A stretch of DNA of 64,000 nt from DAOPYU01 sp942493245 (lineage in GTDB: Bacteria; Sumerlaeota; Sumerlaeia; UBA8349): positions 3,968,001 through 4,032,000 of the forward strand of contig OW818685.1 of assembly GCA_942493245.1 (NCBI GenBank), written 5' to 3'. The translations under genes were made by a program, and so were the position numbers. Positions 53,385 to 62,683 of the stretch are shown here, piece by piece (position 1 is the stretch's first letter; the number at the start of each line of letters is the position of its first letter). The notes below the pieces were generated by a model. That model did no database searches and was not told where the DNA came from. It worked only from the letters and a program-made list of their open reading frames with translations.

Positions 53385-53458
53385 TTCCGCTTCCTTCATT
53401 TGAAACCGTTTTCTTCGGACTACGATCTCCTGGAATCTTCACGAACCGCGAAATTTCT

Positions 53459-53499
53459 CCATATTTATCTGTGTCTATCCGTGTTCATCTGTGGTTCCA
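53459..53499. repeat. Half copy of the CACAGATGGACAC-type repeat
   Basis: ATCTGTGTCTATCC, GTGTTCATCTGTGG and the end GTGGTTCC match the right arm of the palindrome at 9501-9571 with several changes. No opposite arm is present here. Confidence 0.45.
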
Positions 53500-53602
53500 A
53501 AAATCGGTTCCTTATGTTTTTGCGCATTCGCGGGTTGACTTGATCTCTTCCCAACGGCCATTTTACTCGCAGATCCATCTCGTTCTGAATGCGGCTTTGG
53601 GA

Positions 53603-54490
53603 TCAGGCACCCGGTAGAGCCGCAAACATGACCTGCAGGTCCGGTTCCACGCCCGTCCAGAGACGGAAGGACGCGGCGCCCTGACGCACGAGCATCCCCA
53701 GTCCGTCGAGCGTCTTACATCCCCGTTCAGCCGCCTGACGCAACCACGCGGTCGAACGTTGCGCGGTGTAGGCTGCGTCGAAAACCATCATGCCCTCGCG
53801 CAAATACTCCGGATCGCAGGGCATCGGGTCTGTTTCGCGCAACCCCAGCGACGTGGCGTTGGTCACCAGATCGGCAGACTCGAGGTGGCCCCGCAACGCG
53901 TCTCCCGATTCCGCATCCTGCGCGAGCGTCTGGATGCGAGCCTCGGGGAAAAGTTGCCGCAGATCGGCGGCCAGCGCTTCGGCCTTCTCTCGCGTGCGGT
54001 TCACCAGAACCAATTCCCGCGCGCCGGAACGAACTGCGCCCAGCGCCATGCCGCGTCCCGCGCCACCCGCGCCCAACTGGACCACTTTCTTTCCATAAAA
54101 CTCGAACTCACCGTCCCGGCGCAGGGTTTCCACGTATCCTTCCACGTCGGTGTTGGTCCCGTAGATAGAACCGTCCTCGCGAAACGAGAGGGTGTTGACG
54201 GCCCCGACCAGCCGCGCCTCCTCGCTTGTCTCATCGCACAACTCGAGCGCGGCGTGCTTGTGGGGAACGGTGCAATTCAACCCCACCATGCCGGCGTCGG
54301 CCAGTCCCCGCGCGGCTTTCCCGAACGACTCCGGCGGAATCGGAAACGCCAGATACACATAGTCCAGCCCGGCGGCGCACAGGGCCGCGTTCTGCATCCG
54401 GGGCGAGAGCGAATGATGCACCGGCCACCCGGCGACGCCGAGCAGCCGGGTCTCGGCAGAGATCGAACGCGGTGGGTATTCGAGACTCAT
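53603..54490 (-). CDS. aroE: Shikimate dehydrogenase
   Basis: The 295-residue enzyme reduces 3-dehydroshikimate with NADPH in aromatic amino acid synthesis. The substrate-binding S-L-S-P-R (about 27-31), catalytic Lys78 in T-V-P-H-K, Asn99 in G-A-V-N-T, Asp115 in G-T-N-T-D-V-E-G-Y and the dinucleotide motif G-A-G-G-A-G-R-G are intact. It starts at ATG 54490, overlapping the preceding gene's stop by four bases; longer in-frame starts lie inside that gene. The coupling to a lipoprotein gene is odd for a biosynthetic enzyme. Confidence 0.95.
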   Translation of the reverse strand: MSLEYPPRSISAETRLLGVAGWPVHHSLSPRMQNAALCAAGLDYVYLAFPIPPESFGKAARGLADAGMVGLNCTVPHKHAALELCDETSEEARLVGAVNTLSFREDGSIYGTNTDVEGYVETLRRDGEFEFYGKKVVQLGAGGAGRGMALGAVRSGARELVLVNRTREKAEALAADLRQLFPEARIQTLAQDAESGDALRGHLESADLVTNATSLGLRETDPMPCDPEYLREGMMVFDAAYTAQRSTAWLRQAAERGCKTLDGLGMLVRQGAASFRLWTGVEPDLQVMFAALPGA

Positions 54491-56412
54491 TTCCCGCCCG
54501 CCTGAGCGCGAAGCGCCTGCCCCGTCCAGTATTTGTGAACCATCACCAACGCCGCCGCCGAGAAAGGCGAGGCGAGGGGATCGAGCGACGACGTCTGTTC
54601 CGTCACCACGAGGTTTTCTTTCTGTGTGACGCGTTTGATGGTGGGGAACGCCTGTTTGGCGAACGGGGTCAGGGGCGGAAAGGACGCCACCACCCACGAG
54701 GGCAATTCAGGAACACCCGAGGCCTGAAGCTGGGTATTGACCATCGGAACCAGCAACGGCAGCATGCTGTTGATCTGGCTCAGGAGCGGAGCCGGATTGC
54801 TGTAGAGCCGCTCGACCACGCGCATCCTCCGGGGAACTCTCCCGAAGGGCTTGTCCAGTTCGGGAAGCAGAGGTTTGGCCAGTTTCTCCAAGGCCTCATC
54901 GTCTCCCGACTTGATCGCATCCGCGCGGTCCTGGCGCCATTTCAGAAAATCTTTCAACCAGTTGTCGCTGGTCGAGATCATCAGGAATCCATCAATCTTG
55001 CCCGTGTAGATTTTGATGTTGATCTTCGAGAATTCCTGAATCTGGTATCCGTAGGACAGGAACGAGGCTTGCTGCACCTTGAGGTTCGTGGTCTTGCGAA
55101 TCTGCTCGAGCACCAGATCCAGCAACTTTTCGTCCTTGATTTCCCACAGAAACGCCATATCGGGCGTCGAACCGACCTGGTTGGTGAAAATCGCCACTTC
55201 GTTACCCAAAGCCGAGAGCAACTGGTTCGGTTCCACACCGAGTTTTTCCACGAATCCCTCGTGAATCTTCTCGAACAGATCGTCCATTTCGGGGAAGGCT
55301 TTGGTCAAACTGGTCTGACAGAGGTCCTTGATCTCGCGCGGCGCACGGATGCGCATGCCCGAGTACTCGGCGATTCCCTCGCGCGCCCACTCGGGCGTAC
55401 GCAGGGGAGCGGTGGTGTCGCCCAGAGGCAACAGACCCGTTGTTTTACCCCGGAACGAGGCCGTCTCGCGCATCTCAAACGCCTTCCCCTGCATCGTGTA
55501 CACCGAGAGGATCTGGTCGAGGTTCTGAAGGCCGATGGTCTCCAGAAGGATGCGAATGCGACTCCAGAACTCGCCTTTATTCGCGTTCTGCAACCCGCGT
55601 TCTGCGACGGCGGTCAACACGTCGTAACTGCGGGCCGCGTTGCAATAGCACCACGCATCCACGCCGCTCCGCGTCTGCTTCGCCACCTGTTTCCACTGCG
55701 CGCTCTGAGCCAGCGCCGGGGTGGCCGAATTTTTCAGTTTGAGACGGCGCGACAGCAGGTCGTTCATGGCCTCGGGCGACGAGGCCAGCACACAGGTTTC
55801 GTCCACCCAGGCGGAACACAACTGGACCGGGCATTCCTTAAAATCGGCGTGGAGGGTGATTTCGGGTAGTTTCGGAGAAGTCCCTTCCGGACGCGCCCAG
55901 ACGCCCCGGGCGGTCTTGGCGACGAGTTCGCGCGCCTTGGCCGCATTTTCGCCAAAGTCGGCCATTGCATAAAAACGCACGTCAGGCAGCTGGACGCCGG
56001 TCTTCGGGGCATTGGCGTCGGCGGCTTTCTCGCGCAATTCCACAGCCACCAACAACTGTCCCTGAACCGAATCGAGCAGGGGCAGCCCCTCACTCAGTCC
56101 CACGCTGGTCATCAGATCTTTCACCGCCATGTCGAAATGCAGACCGCGCCAGTAGTCCATGGCCGGGTCCTGCCACGCCTGGCCGGACGCCGTCTCCTGC
56201 CACCGCGCCCGCGCCGTCGTCATATCGGGGATCTGCGCCACCAGGACGGTATCCTCCGAAAGCCACCGCTCCGGCCCTTCCATGCCGTGGCGGGGGGAAA
56301 ACATCGAACAGCCGCTCAACGACCCCAGGACTGACAACAACAGCAACAGCGAGATGGTCTGCGTTTTCAGGAAGTGCCCCACGCGCGTTTTTCGCTCAGA
56401 CGGTTCCAACAT
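54487..56412 (-). CDS. Large lipoprotein of unknown function (DUF3352-like)
   Basis: From ATG 56412 (GAGGGGG ahead) the 641-residue product has a signal ending in the lipobox L-S-G-C (Cys35). The rest is a long globular region without clear motifs. Its general pattern (D-T-V-L-V-A-Q-I-P-D, L-L-V-A-V-E-L, Y-A-M-A-D-F-G, A-R-E-L-V) resembles DUF3352-type exported proteins, and it may be distantly related to the protein at 49653. It shares the intergenic space at 56413-56658 with the divergent padR gene, so that regulator may control it (inference). Its stop overlaps the aroE start. Confidence 0.75.
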   Translation of the reverse strand: MLEPSERKTRVGHFLKTQTISLLLLLSVLGSLSGCSMFSPRHGMEGPERWLSEDTVLVAQIPDMTTARARWQETASGQAWQDPAMDYWRGLHFDMAVKDLMTSVGLSEGLPLLDSVQGQLLVAVELREKAADANAPKTGVQLPDVRFYAMADFGENAAKARELVAKTARGVWARPEGTSPKLPEITLHADFKECPVQLCSAWVDETCVLASSPEAMNDLLSRRLKLKNSATPALAQSAQWKQVAKQTRSGVDAWCYCNAARSYDVLTAVAERGLQNANKGEFWSRIRILLETIGLQNLDQILSVYTMQGKAFEMRETASFRGKTTGLLPLGDTTAPLRTPEWAREGIAEYSGMRIRAPREIKDLCQTSLTKAFPEMDDLFEKIHEGFVEKLGVEPNQLLSALGNEVAIFTNQVGSTPDMAFLWEIKDEKLLDLVLEQIRKTTNLKVQQASFLSYGYQIQEFSKINIKIYTGKIDGFLMISTSDNWLKDFLKWRQDRADAIKSGDDEALEKLAKPLLPELDKPFGRVPRRMRVVERLYSNPAPLLSQINSMLPLLVPMVNTQLQASGVPELPSWVVASFPPLTPFAKQAFPTIKRVTQKENLVVTEQTSSLDPLASPFSAAALVMVHKYWTGQALRAQAGGK

Positions 56413-56601
56413 GACTTCAGTACCCCCTCTTCGGTTTTCTGCTCGGAGCAGATGGACTGGATTCTCTGTATTGGGGAAAGAGAGAAGTGCGTTCAAACTT
56501 CGTTCCGGTATGTTTTGCCACCTTCCGGGATACACCCTTCTCGCGATCAGCCTACAGGCAAAGTCCCGGTCTTCTCAACCGAAAAAAATCGCAACTACTG
56601 C

Positions 56602-56631
56602 TTGACACGGTATATCGTATTGCGATATACT
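56602..56631 (+). promoter_or_regulatory. PadR-gene promoter with built-in operator
   Basis: TTGACA (56602-56607) and TATACT (56626-56631) are 18 bases apart. Between and overlapping the -10 box lies a perfect inverted repeat, GTATATCG (56610-56617) and CGATATAC (56623-56630), with a five-base spacer. This is the size and position expected of an autorepressor site for the PadR gene that starts 28 bases later. Confidence 0.75.
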
Positions 56632-56658
56632 CCATTCCAGAGTAAAAAGGAGGCCAAA

Positions 56659-57021
56659 ATGACCGAGACTCCTTCCGTTTCCAATTGGCGCACTCAGCTG
56701 CGAAAAGGCTTTCTCGATTTGTGCGTCTTGAACTGCCTGAATGTGCGCGAGTATTACGGGTACGACTTGGTGCAGAAACTCAAACAGATCGAGGGCGCCG
56801 CGATCCGGGAAGGCATCGTGTACCCGATTCTGGCTCGCATGCAGGAGGACGGGTTCGTGACCAGTGAGAAACGGCCTTCCACTTCCGGTCCGCCGCGCAA
56901 GTATTACCAGATCACTCCGGCAGGCCAAGCCGTTTTGCAGGAAATGAACGAAATCTGGCGCCAGATGATGGCCGCAATGGATGTGGCGCTGAACAGCGAG
57001 GAGGAGAGGACAGATGTCTGA
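56659..57021 (+). CDS. PadR-family transcriptional regulator
   Basis: The 120-residue winged-helix protein matches PadR-s1: Q-L-R-K-G-F-L-D-L-C-V-L, Y-Y-G-Y-D-L-V-Q-K-L, I-R-E-G-I-V-Y-P-I-L-A-R-M-Q-E-D-G-F-V, P-P-R-K-Y-Y-Q-I-T-P-A-G and the C-terminal dimerisation helix. I start at ATG 56659, with AAAAAGGAGG upstream; upstream in-frame codons would cross the promoter. It probably represses its own promoter by the dyad at 56610-56630. It overlaps the next gene by eight bases, the usual layout of PadR with a HAAS-domain partner. Confidence 0.93.
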   Translation: MTETPSVSNWRTQLRKGFLDLCVLNCLNVREYYGYDLVQKLKQIEGAAIREGIVYPILARMQEDGFVTSEKRPSTSGPPRKYYQITPAGQAVLQEMNEIWRQMMAAMDVALNSEEERTDV

Positions 57022-58138
57022 CACCGTCAAACAGAAGTATTTGAATCGAGTCTCCGAGGTGCTGAACCGAACCGGTCATCCCCGTCGGCAGGAGGTCCTG
57101 GAGGACTTGCAGGCGCATCTGGAGGAGATGGGCGTTTCATCCGATCAGGCGGTCTCATATGAAGAGTTGGTCGAGCGCTTCGGCGCCCCCGAGGAATACG
57201 CCGAAAACCTGGCGCCCGCTGCCGGGTATCGTGTCAAGCCCCTTGCGCGCCGCCGGTCCTTCTGGATTGGGGGCGCCTGTCTGGTGCTGGTCCTGGTCAT
57301 GGGAGGACAATCTATTGTTCAACGCCATACGATCGCGGCCCGTGTCCGCGAGTTCATGGGACGGAACTTTTACGCCCCGCCGTTCTTTGATCTGGACAGA
57401 ATGCGCGCCCTGCAACCGGGCGCGACCGCCGACCAGATCCGCGAGGCCATCGGGTACCCGCTTCGCCGCGCCATCATCCAGGGACGGGAACACGAGGTGG
57501 TGTGGGAATATACCCAATTGCCGAACGAACACAGTCCTTTCTTCACCGAAGCGAAGGTGATCACAGACGCCGAGGAAATGCGCTTCATTCGATGGGAAGT
57601 ACTCGAGCGGGTCTATATGGGGACTCCCTACATGCCGTTTCCCGTGCATGTGAAAGTCGATCGCCTTTCCTACGCCCGGGCGGGACGGGAACGGTTGCGA
57701 CTCGACACGGAGACGCTGGAGGTCTATGTGATCGTCTCCGGCCTGGGGATGGCTTCGGAACAGGACTTGAGCGAAGAACGACTGCAGGAACGATTGCGGG
57801 AGCAGGAAAACTTCGTGTCCGCTTCCTGGAAAGAGGTCCCTCGGGAGAAGGTCCATTTTGTTCATATCGCAGGCCCGCAGGGCCAAATGCCATGGGAGGA
57901 ATTGAATTCCCTGCTGGAAAAGTTGCCTCCAGAGAGTCCTGTTTTCTCTGAAACAGGCCCACTCCTGCTTTTCGAAAACAGAGGCGCGCCGGTAGGCGCG
58001 CCCATTTACGATGTCGGGGTCTTCTGTCAGGGGATTCTCTACCAGTATCCGCTCATCTTCGGCAGTCTGAACGAGCGCGTGATGGAATCCTATCGCGAAG
58101 ACCAGAACTGGCTGATCCACCGGCTCCTGCAGGAGTGA
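57014..58138 (+). CDS. HAAS-domain membrane protein, partner of PadR
   Basis: The 374-residue protein begins with an about 70-residue helical HAAS/DUF1700-like domain (K-Y-L-N-R-V-S-E-V-L, R-Q-E-V-L-E-D-L-Q-A-H-L-E-E, Y-E-E-L-V-E-R-F-G-A-P-E-E-Y-A). One membrane helix follows (about 79-97, W-I-G-G-A-C-L-V-L-V-L-V-M-G-G), then a large extracytoplasmic domain of unknown fold. HAAS proteins co-occur with PadR regulators and are thought to relay membrane signals. A motif like A-L-Q-P-G-A-T-A-D-Q-I-R-E-A-I-G after the helix resembles the SmpA/OmlA-type turn (weak). The eight-base overlap indicates translational coupling. Confidence 0.8.
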   Translation: MSDTVKQKYLNRVSEVLNRTGHPRRQEVLEDLQAHLEEMGVSSDQAVSYEELVERFGAPEEYAENLAPAAGYRVKPLARRRSFWIGGACLVLVLVMGGQSIVQRHTIAARVREFMGRNFYAPPFFDLDRMRALQPGATADQIREAIGYPLRRAIIQGREHEVVWEYTQLPNEHSPFFTEAKVITDAEEMRFIRWEVLERVYMGTPYMPFPVHVKVDRLSYARAGRERLRLDTETLEVYVIVSGLGMASEQDLSEERLQERLREQENFVSASWKEVPREKVHFVHIAGPQGQMPWEELNSLLEKLPPESPVFSETGPLLLFENRGAPVGAPIYDVGVFCQGILYQYPLIFGSLNERVMESYREDQNWLIHRLLQE

Positions 58139-58536
58139 GGCGCTGGTTCACCTAATATGCGACACAGCCTTTCAACAGAGTAACCCCGTCGAAAGATTGG
58201 ATTGACAAGATAAGAGCCGTTGCCAGAAAGAATCTTCATTGTCGTCGTAAGGCCCCCCTTTCGTTCGTCATCCCCGCGAAAGCGGGGACCCAGAGGCGTG
58301 AGAACGGCGAAAATGGAAAAAACATCAAGGAAATCGGGTTTGAAACCGGGGTGCCCAAAATCTGGGTTCCCGCTTGCGCGGGAATGACGAAGAGGGGGAA
58401 AACTCCCGGAAACGACAGGGGATTCGCTGATTCCTTTTGGCAATTGCTATAACAGGATACAAATAGCGAACAACATCTTGTTAATCTTGTCAATCCTGTT
58501 CGATTTCTAAAGACTCCGGTAGTCGGTATCTCCTAT
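58139..58536. other. Convergent intergenic region
   Basis: Between the stops of the HAAS gene and the next minus-strand gene lie the palindromic element at 58264-58391 and, near 58449-58503, an ACAGGAT/ATCCTGT inverted repeat whose sequence recurs near 59655-59713. No gene is seen. Confidence 0.5.
58264..58391. repeat. 128-bp palindromic element (CCCGCGAAAGCGGG type)
   Basis: The ends 58264-58294 and 58361-58391 are inverted repeats of about 31 bases with a few mismatches (TTCGTCATCCCCGCG against CGCGGGAATGACGAA), and each end contains its own small hairpin. The interior of about 66 bases is non-coding. The terminal sequence belongs to a repeat type widespread in bacteria. Confidence 0.75.
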
Positions 58537-59574
58537 TCAGGGATTTACTTTCTGTGCTTTCGCTTCAGCATTTTCGAAAATGGCCTGAAATGATCGGCGC
58601 AGGTTCTCGTCTTTTTCGGATTCCGCCAGTTTCTTGATGAAGTCCCGGTTTTCCGCGCTGTTGTAGTTACTATCAGTGGGGGAATCGTACAGCAATTTTG
58701 ACGCGCAGGATCTTCGCAATTCGAGGCTGTTGGTTGTGGACTGGCAGGCTTCTTTCAGGTTGCGTATCGCAATCTTCTTGACCTCCGGATCATACACCCC
58801 AAGCCGGTACAACGATTGAAGCCAGCCACCGATGTCCGAGTCTTTATCCTTTGCCTGTTTCTGAGCAAGTTTCAGATGGCTTTCGAGACACTTCGCGAGC
58901 CGGATCGCCCTTTTCTGGATCTCAACTTCTCGCTTCCCGATTTGCGCAACGACTTCTTCCGTCTGATTCACCTTCTCCTTGTCCTGTTTCAACATTTTCT
59001 TCTCATAGCATACCAACGATTTCGCCACATGTATTACCCCTGCCAAAAATGCATCAAGAGGCATCTCTTTGTCAAAACACCCCTCGACATAGGCATAGAA
59101 CATATCCCTCTCAGATTCTTCCATCACAGGGTATAAATCTTCACCCCATTGCCTCAAAACGGTGGCCGATTGAACGGGATCTTTTACCGTATCGAGTATC
59201 TTGATCATATCATTCGCAATCAGGGGACGTCCGAGTTTTTTCACATACCAATCCTTGGAATATGCAAAAATGTAGGATAAATGAATTGCGATTCCCTCTT
59301 CATAGGCAGGACCCTCTTTCTGCGTCGAGAAAGCGTACTCCAGCATTTCGTTCATGAGGGTTGGATATTCCGAGACGTCGCTTTTCTCAAAGGATTCCCG
59401 AAACTTCGTCATCCGATCCCCGATTTCCTGGGCTTTGACCGGATCCTGGGTTTGGGCCGGGTTCTGGTGGGTTCCGGACGGAGTCTGAGCCGGACACGCG
59501 CAGTCAAACGACAAAATTATTGAAAACGCGACAAGCGCGCATACTCGAATCAGGTGGTTCCTTCCCTGTAACAT
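58537..59574 (-). CDS. Unknown exported protein, helical
   Basis: I recognise no family. The 345-residue product has a signal sequence (V-C-A-L-V-A-F-S-I-I-L-S-F-D-C-A-C-P-A-Q) whose D-C-A-C region could be a poor lipobox. The mature part is almost all helix, with a charged segment (K-Q-D-K-E-K-V-N-Q-T-E-E-V-V-A-Q-I-G-K) and several Cys residues. Its DNA is clearly more AT-rich than its neighbours, like two other unknown exported genes here (15550 and 20523). It is flanked on both sides by dispersed repeats. Confidence 0.65.
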   Translation of the reverse strand: MLQGRNHLIRVCALVAFSIILSFDCACPAQTPSGTHQNPAQTQDPVKAQEIGDRMTKFRESFEKSDVSEYPTLMNEMLEYAFSTQKEGPAYEEGIAIHLSYIFAYSKDWYVKKLGRPLIANDMIKILDTVKDPVQSATVLRQWGEDLYPVMEESERDMFYAYVEGCFDKEMPLDAFLAGVIHVAKSLVCYEKKMLKQDKEKVNQTEEVVAQIGKREVEIQKRAIRLAKCLESHLKLAQKQAKDKDSDIGGWLQSLYRLGVYDPEVKKIAIRNLKEACQSTTNSLELRRSCASKLLYDSPTDSNYNSAENRDFIKKLAESEKDENLRRSFQAIFENAEAKAQKVNP

Positions 59575-59810
59575 ACGACACTCCTTTTCAATAGAATAAC
59601 CCCATAGTAAATTGACCGGCTTGCGATGAAAAACCAGAGAAAACAGACTGGATAACGGGATTTACAGGATGTGGCGAGATTCAATTCGTATCCTGCTGAT
59701 CCTGTTATCCTGTCCCGTTTTCCCATTTATATTCCGAAAGTGTCCTTCGAGTCCGTATCTTTCTGAATGCAATTGGGTATCAATCCCGTCTGATTTTATC
59801 AACAGAAACA
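59575..59810. repeat. Intergenic region with TCCTGTTATCCTGT-type repeat
   Basis: GGATTTACAGGAT near 59649 and TCCTGCTGATCCTG, TTATCCTGTCC near 59692-59715 form an imperfect inverted pair of the same type as 58449-58503. No gene is seen. Confidence 0.4.
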
Positions 59811-61688
59811 CTACTGAATCAACCCCGCCTCTTTCAGCGTGGATTCGGGGGTGGGGGCCACTTCTTTCAGGAGCCAGTGGATCTGCTGGTAGTACTCCGC
59901 CGGGGGCTGTCCCTGTTCGTGCAGTTGCGTGGCGCCCGCTTCCTCGGCGGCGCTGTTGAAACGCTCGATCCGGACGGTCAGATCCTCGATTTCCTCGGGT
60001 TTAAAAGCCTCCCCCGCCTGACGGCGCTCGTTGATCCGGGTTTTCAACCGCTCGATCCGGGCAAAGTCGAGGCTCAACCGTTCGATCCGCACCCGCTTGA
60101 GAAAGTCCGGATGTTCGCTCACGGCCGCCTCGGCCTTGTCGAACAGGGTGTCCCCCTGTTGCAGAACCTCGTCTGTCAGGTACGGCGTCAGCGGACCGTC
60201 GAAAATATGGATGTGCTGATTGTCGCGATTCACTTTTTCTTCGAGAAGATCAATCCACGCGCGCACAGGCTCCCACGCCGGACCGTAGTAGGCCTGCAGA
60301 AAGTCGTTCATGGCGCGGTTTTCGTCATAGGTCGAGTCCCACAGGAACTTCGCCATCATGTACCCGCCGAGTTTCGAAAACTCGCCGTTGGGCGTGTTGT
60401 AGGTGTCCTGCTCGAAAATCCCCCGCACGTTGTGGTCGAGGTAGAACTGAATGTTGTCGTTGAGCGCGCGGCGGTTTGGGAACGGGAGATAATAACAGCG
60501 GAAGTCGGTCGTGTAGTCCCAGACCCAGAGACGATCACAGACCTTCGACCAGGCGACCAGGTCGTCGCGGAACTCCCGGTTCTCCTTGCTGTCGCAGGTG
60601 GCCAGCGGGTGCGAGAAACAACACTCGATGCTGCACAGACGGACGATCACATTCGGGCGCGGACGCATCTCTTTGGGCGGCTTGCGCGTCCACTGGTAGG
60701 CGAACGTATCAATCAGTTTGTCCGGGTAGTCCTTCTCGATCGCCTCGGCGACCCGGTTGACCAGCGCCAGCACCGGTCCGATCTGCGACCCCTCGCGCTT
60801 CGCGATTTCCTGGCATTTTTCGCATTCGCAGTAGTTGTACCAGTCGTTCTGCGTGATGGAGAAAATGGACGCGTCGGGGTTGGCCTGGATCGCCTCGCGC
60901 ACCTTCTCGGTGACGATCCGGATGACGTCCTCATTGGAACAGCAAAGCTGCGACTTGTCGCGCAGGCGCTTGCCCTTGACCAGCGAGAAATACTCCGGGT
61001 GCGTGTCGAAATACGGGTCGGGCGGAATCAGCAGATTGAACGAATGCGCAAACGCCCAGTAGGTCACCTTGCCGCCATGCCGGGCCTCGAGCCGCGCCGC
61101 GTGGCTGTTCATGCGGTTGCGGGCGCACCAGTCGCCGTCGAAACAGTCGAACACGAACGGCTCGCGGTTCTCGAGCCGGGGCTTGCGCACCTCGCGCAAC
61201 GCTTCAAGGCTCAATTTTTCCCTCTTCGGGATAGAAGACACCTCGGGCGTGAACCAGTGACACCCCAGGTGGTCCTCGAGTAGACCGTAGCACCCATAGA
61301 GGGTCCCCCGGGGCGTGGCGCCGGCGATGGCCAGCCGTCCCTGCACGGTTTTCAAAAGATACCCCTCCGGGCCGGTCGCTTCCGGGTCCACCTTCAGTCC
61401 CAGATCGGCAAAGCGATTGCTCTCGCCCACCAGAATCTCGCGCCGCGTGGCGGGTTCGCTGTCCTTGACGATCGGCAGTTCGGCGCCCGACATCTCCTTC
61501 AGGAATCGCTGGAGTTCCTGAGCGCCATAGGCCACCGGTTCCGGCGCGTCCTGCGCGATCACGATGCGGTACTTCGACTCGCCGCCATCCGCCAGCGTCA
61601 CCCCCTGCCACCGGCTCAGAAGCGAGCACCCCGACAGAAAGGATATAATCATCAGAAGGAAAAATAGTTTTCCCGCAGCGCTTTTCAT
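59811..61688 (-). CDS. DUF4838-family lipoprotein, probable carbohydrate-active protein
   Basis: The 625-residue product has a signal peptide with lipobox L-S-G-C (Cys21). Residues about 40-170 resemble the GH20/GH67-type N-terminal alpha/beta domain (A-A/G-Q-E-L-Q-R-F-L-K-E-M-S-G-A, E-I-L-V-G-E-S-N-R, G-T-L-Y-G-C-Y-G-L-L-E-D-H-L-G-C-H-W). The following barrel-like region has F-S-I-T-Q-N-D-W, Y-C-E-C-E-K-C-Q and D-T-F-A-Y-Q-W-T, which are DUF4838 features. DUF4838 proteins occur in glycan-degradation loci, and the barrel suggests a hydrolase. A Cys cluster (C-E-C-E-K-C) could bind metal. It would act at the outer surface or in the periplasm. Confidence 0.8.
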   Translation of the reverse strand: MKSAAGKLFFLLMIISFLSGCSLLSRWQGVTLADGGESKYRIVIAQDAPEPVAYGAQELQRFLKEMSGAELPIVKDSEPATRREILVGESNRFADLGLKVDPEATGPEGYLLKTVQGRLAIAGATPRGTLYGCYGLLEDHLGCHWFTPEVSSIPKREKLSLEALREVRKPRLENREPFVFDCFDGDWCARNRMNSHAARLEARHGGKVTYWAFAHSFNLLIPPDPYFDTHPEYFSLVKGKRLRDKSQLCCSNEDVIRIVTEKVREAIQANPDASIFSITQNDWYNYCECEKCQEIAKREGSQIGPVLALVNRVAEAIEKDYPDKLIDTFAYQWTRKPPKEMRPRPNVIVRLCSIECCFSHPLATCDSKENREFRDDLVAWSKVCDRLWVWDYTTDFRCYYLPFPNRRALNDNIQFYLDHNVRGIFEQDTYNTPNGEFSKLGGYMMAKFLWDSTYDENRAMNDFLQAYYGPAWEPVRAWIDLLEEKVNRDNQHIHIFDGPLTPYLTDEVLQQGDTLFDKAEAAVSEHPDFLKRVRIERLSLDFARIERLKTRINERRQAGEAFKPEEIEDLTVRIERFNSAAEEAGATQLHEQGQPPAEYYQQIHWLLKEVAPTPESTLKEAGLIQ

Positions 61689-62683
61689 GCTTCTTTTCTC
61701 CTCTCACACACAGAAATCCCACCCGAAACACGCCAACCCGAATAAAAGGGCCTCATCGGGACACTCAGTCTATAATACCCTCATTTCTATCAGACAGGCA
61801 GGGAAACGCCAAGCATGAATTTATAAACCCCGAAATACCGGGCGCATGCGTGAAAGAAATGATCGCGCGGAGACGCGGAGGCGCGGAGAACCGCATTTCA
61901 GCCACAGGAGGCACAAAAGTCGCAAACAAAAATTCCTGAGTCCCGGGGAGAAAGAACCAGGAACTCCTCATTGTCCGACGAATGGTGAGGTTGTCGTTTG
62001 AGGGGGGATGGCAAGAAGTACCCCGTCCTGCATAAAAGCGGGGATGGACCGGAGGTGGCACGGGCGTCCCGCCCGTGAATGGCCGACGTTCTCGTCGGCA
62101 GGACCGGGGATTTTGGGTCTTTTGTCCCGGAGCCCCTTCATGGGCGAGACGCCCATGCCACCTCAGAACCGCTTTCCTCTCTGTGTGGAGACCCGAAGAG
62201 AGGGTTTAATAAACCGAAAGACATATAGACAATGAGGAATTCCTGGAGAAAGAACCGGTCTTCGCAGAATAGCCGGACAGGGTTCTCCGCCCCCCCTGCA
62301 CCTCCGCGCGATTCATTCTTTCCATACCCGCCTTTCGATTCCGGGGACGAGCAGGAGGACGGCTCGAAAATCGCCGCAGGCAGGGAGAAATCAACCACAA
62401 AAAGCACAGAAGGCACGGGAAAATTTTCTGTTTTTGTGACTTTTGTGCCTCATGTGGCAGACAAGAAACGGTCTCCGTGTCCCTGCGTCTCTGCGCGATG
62501 ATTCTTTTCATCCCCGTTCTCTCGGGTTTTCGCGTCTCCCACGGTCGCAGACCTCGCGCTCTGGGCGGACACACAGGTCCGCCCCTACGGATGGGTTGCG
62601 GCTTCGCTGCGCCAGGTGTTCTGTACATCTTGTGGCAAAAGAGAGGTTCCCTGCGTCTCCGCGTCCCTGCGCCTCCGCGCGAT
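61689..62683. repeat. About 1-kb block of dispersed repeats
   Basis: No gene is convincing here. At least four diverged copies of a GCGTCTCCGCGCGAT-type unit occur: about 61864-61890 (inverted), 62283-62320, 62474-62505 and 62652-62690. A CACAAAAGTC/GACTTTTGTG pair (about 61906-61925 and 62436-62460) and the 115-bp palindromic repeat at 62049-62163 also lie here. The last unit runs into the 3' end of the next gene. Confidence 0.65.
62049..62163 (-). repeat. Dispersed palindromic repeat, copy B (about 115 bp)
   Basis: Read on the minus strand, this segment matches 36887-37000 almost base for base: AGGTGGCATGGGCGTCTCGC, then ACAAAAGACCC, then CGAGAACGTC, then CACGGGCGGGACGCCCG. There is only scattered substitution and a short variable spot. 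Confidence 0.75.

Noticed and set aside
61689..62683. CRISPR array in the repeat-rich block
   Set aside because: Repeats are diverged, irregularly spaced and partly inverted, with no equal-length spacers and no cas genes.
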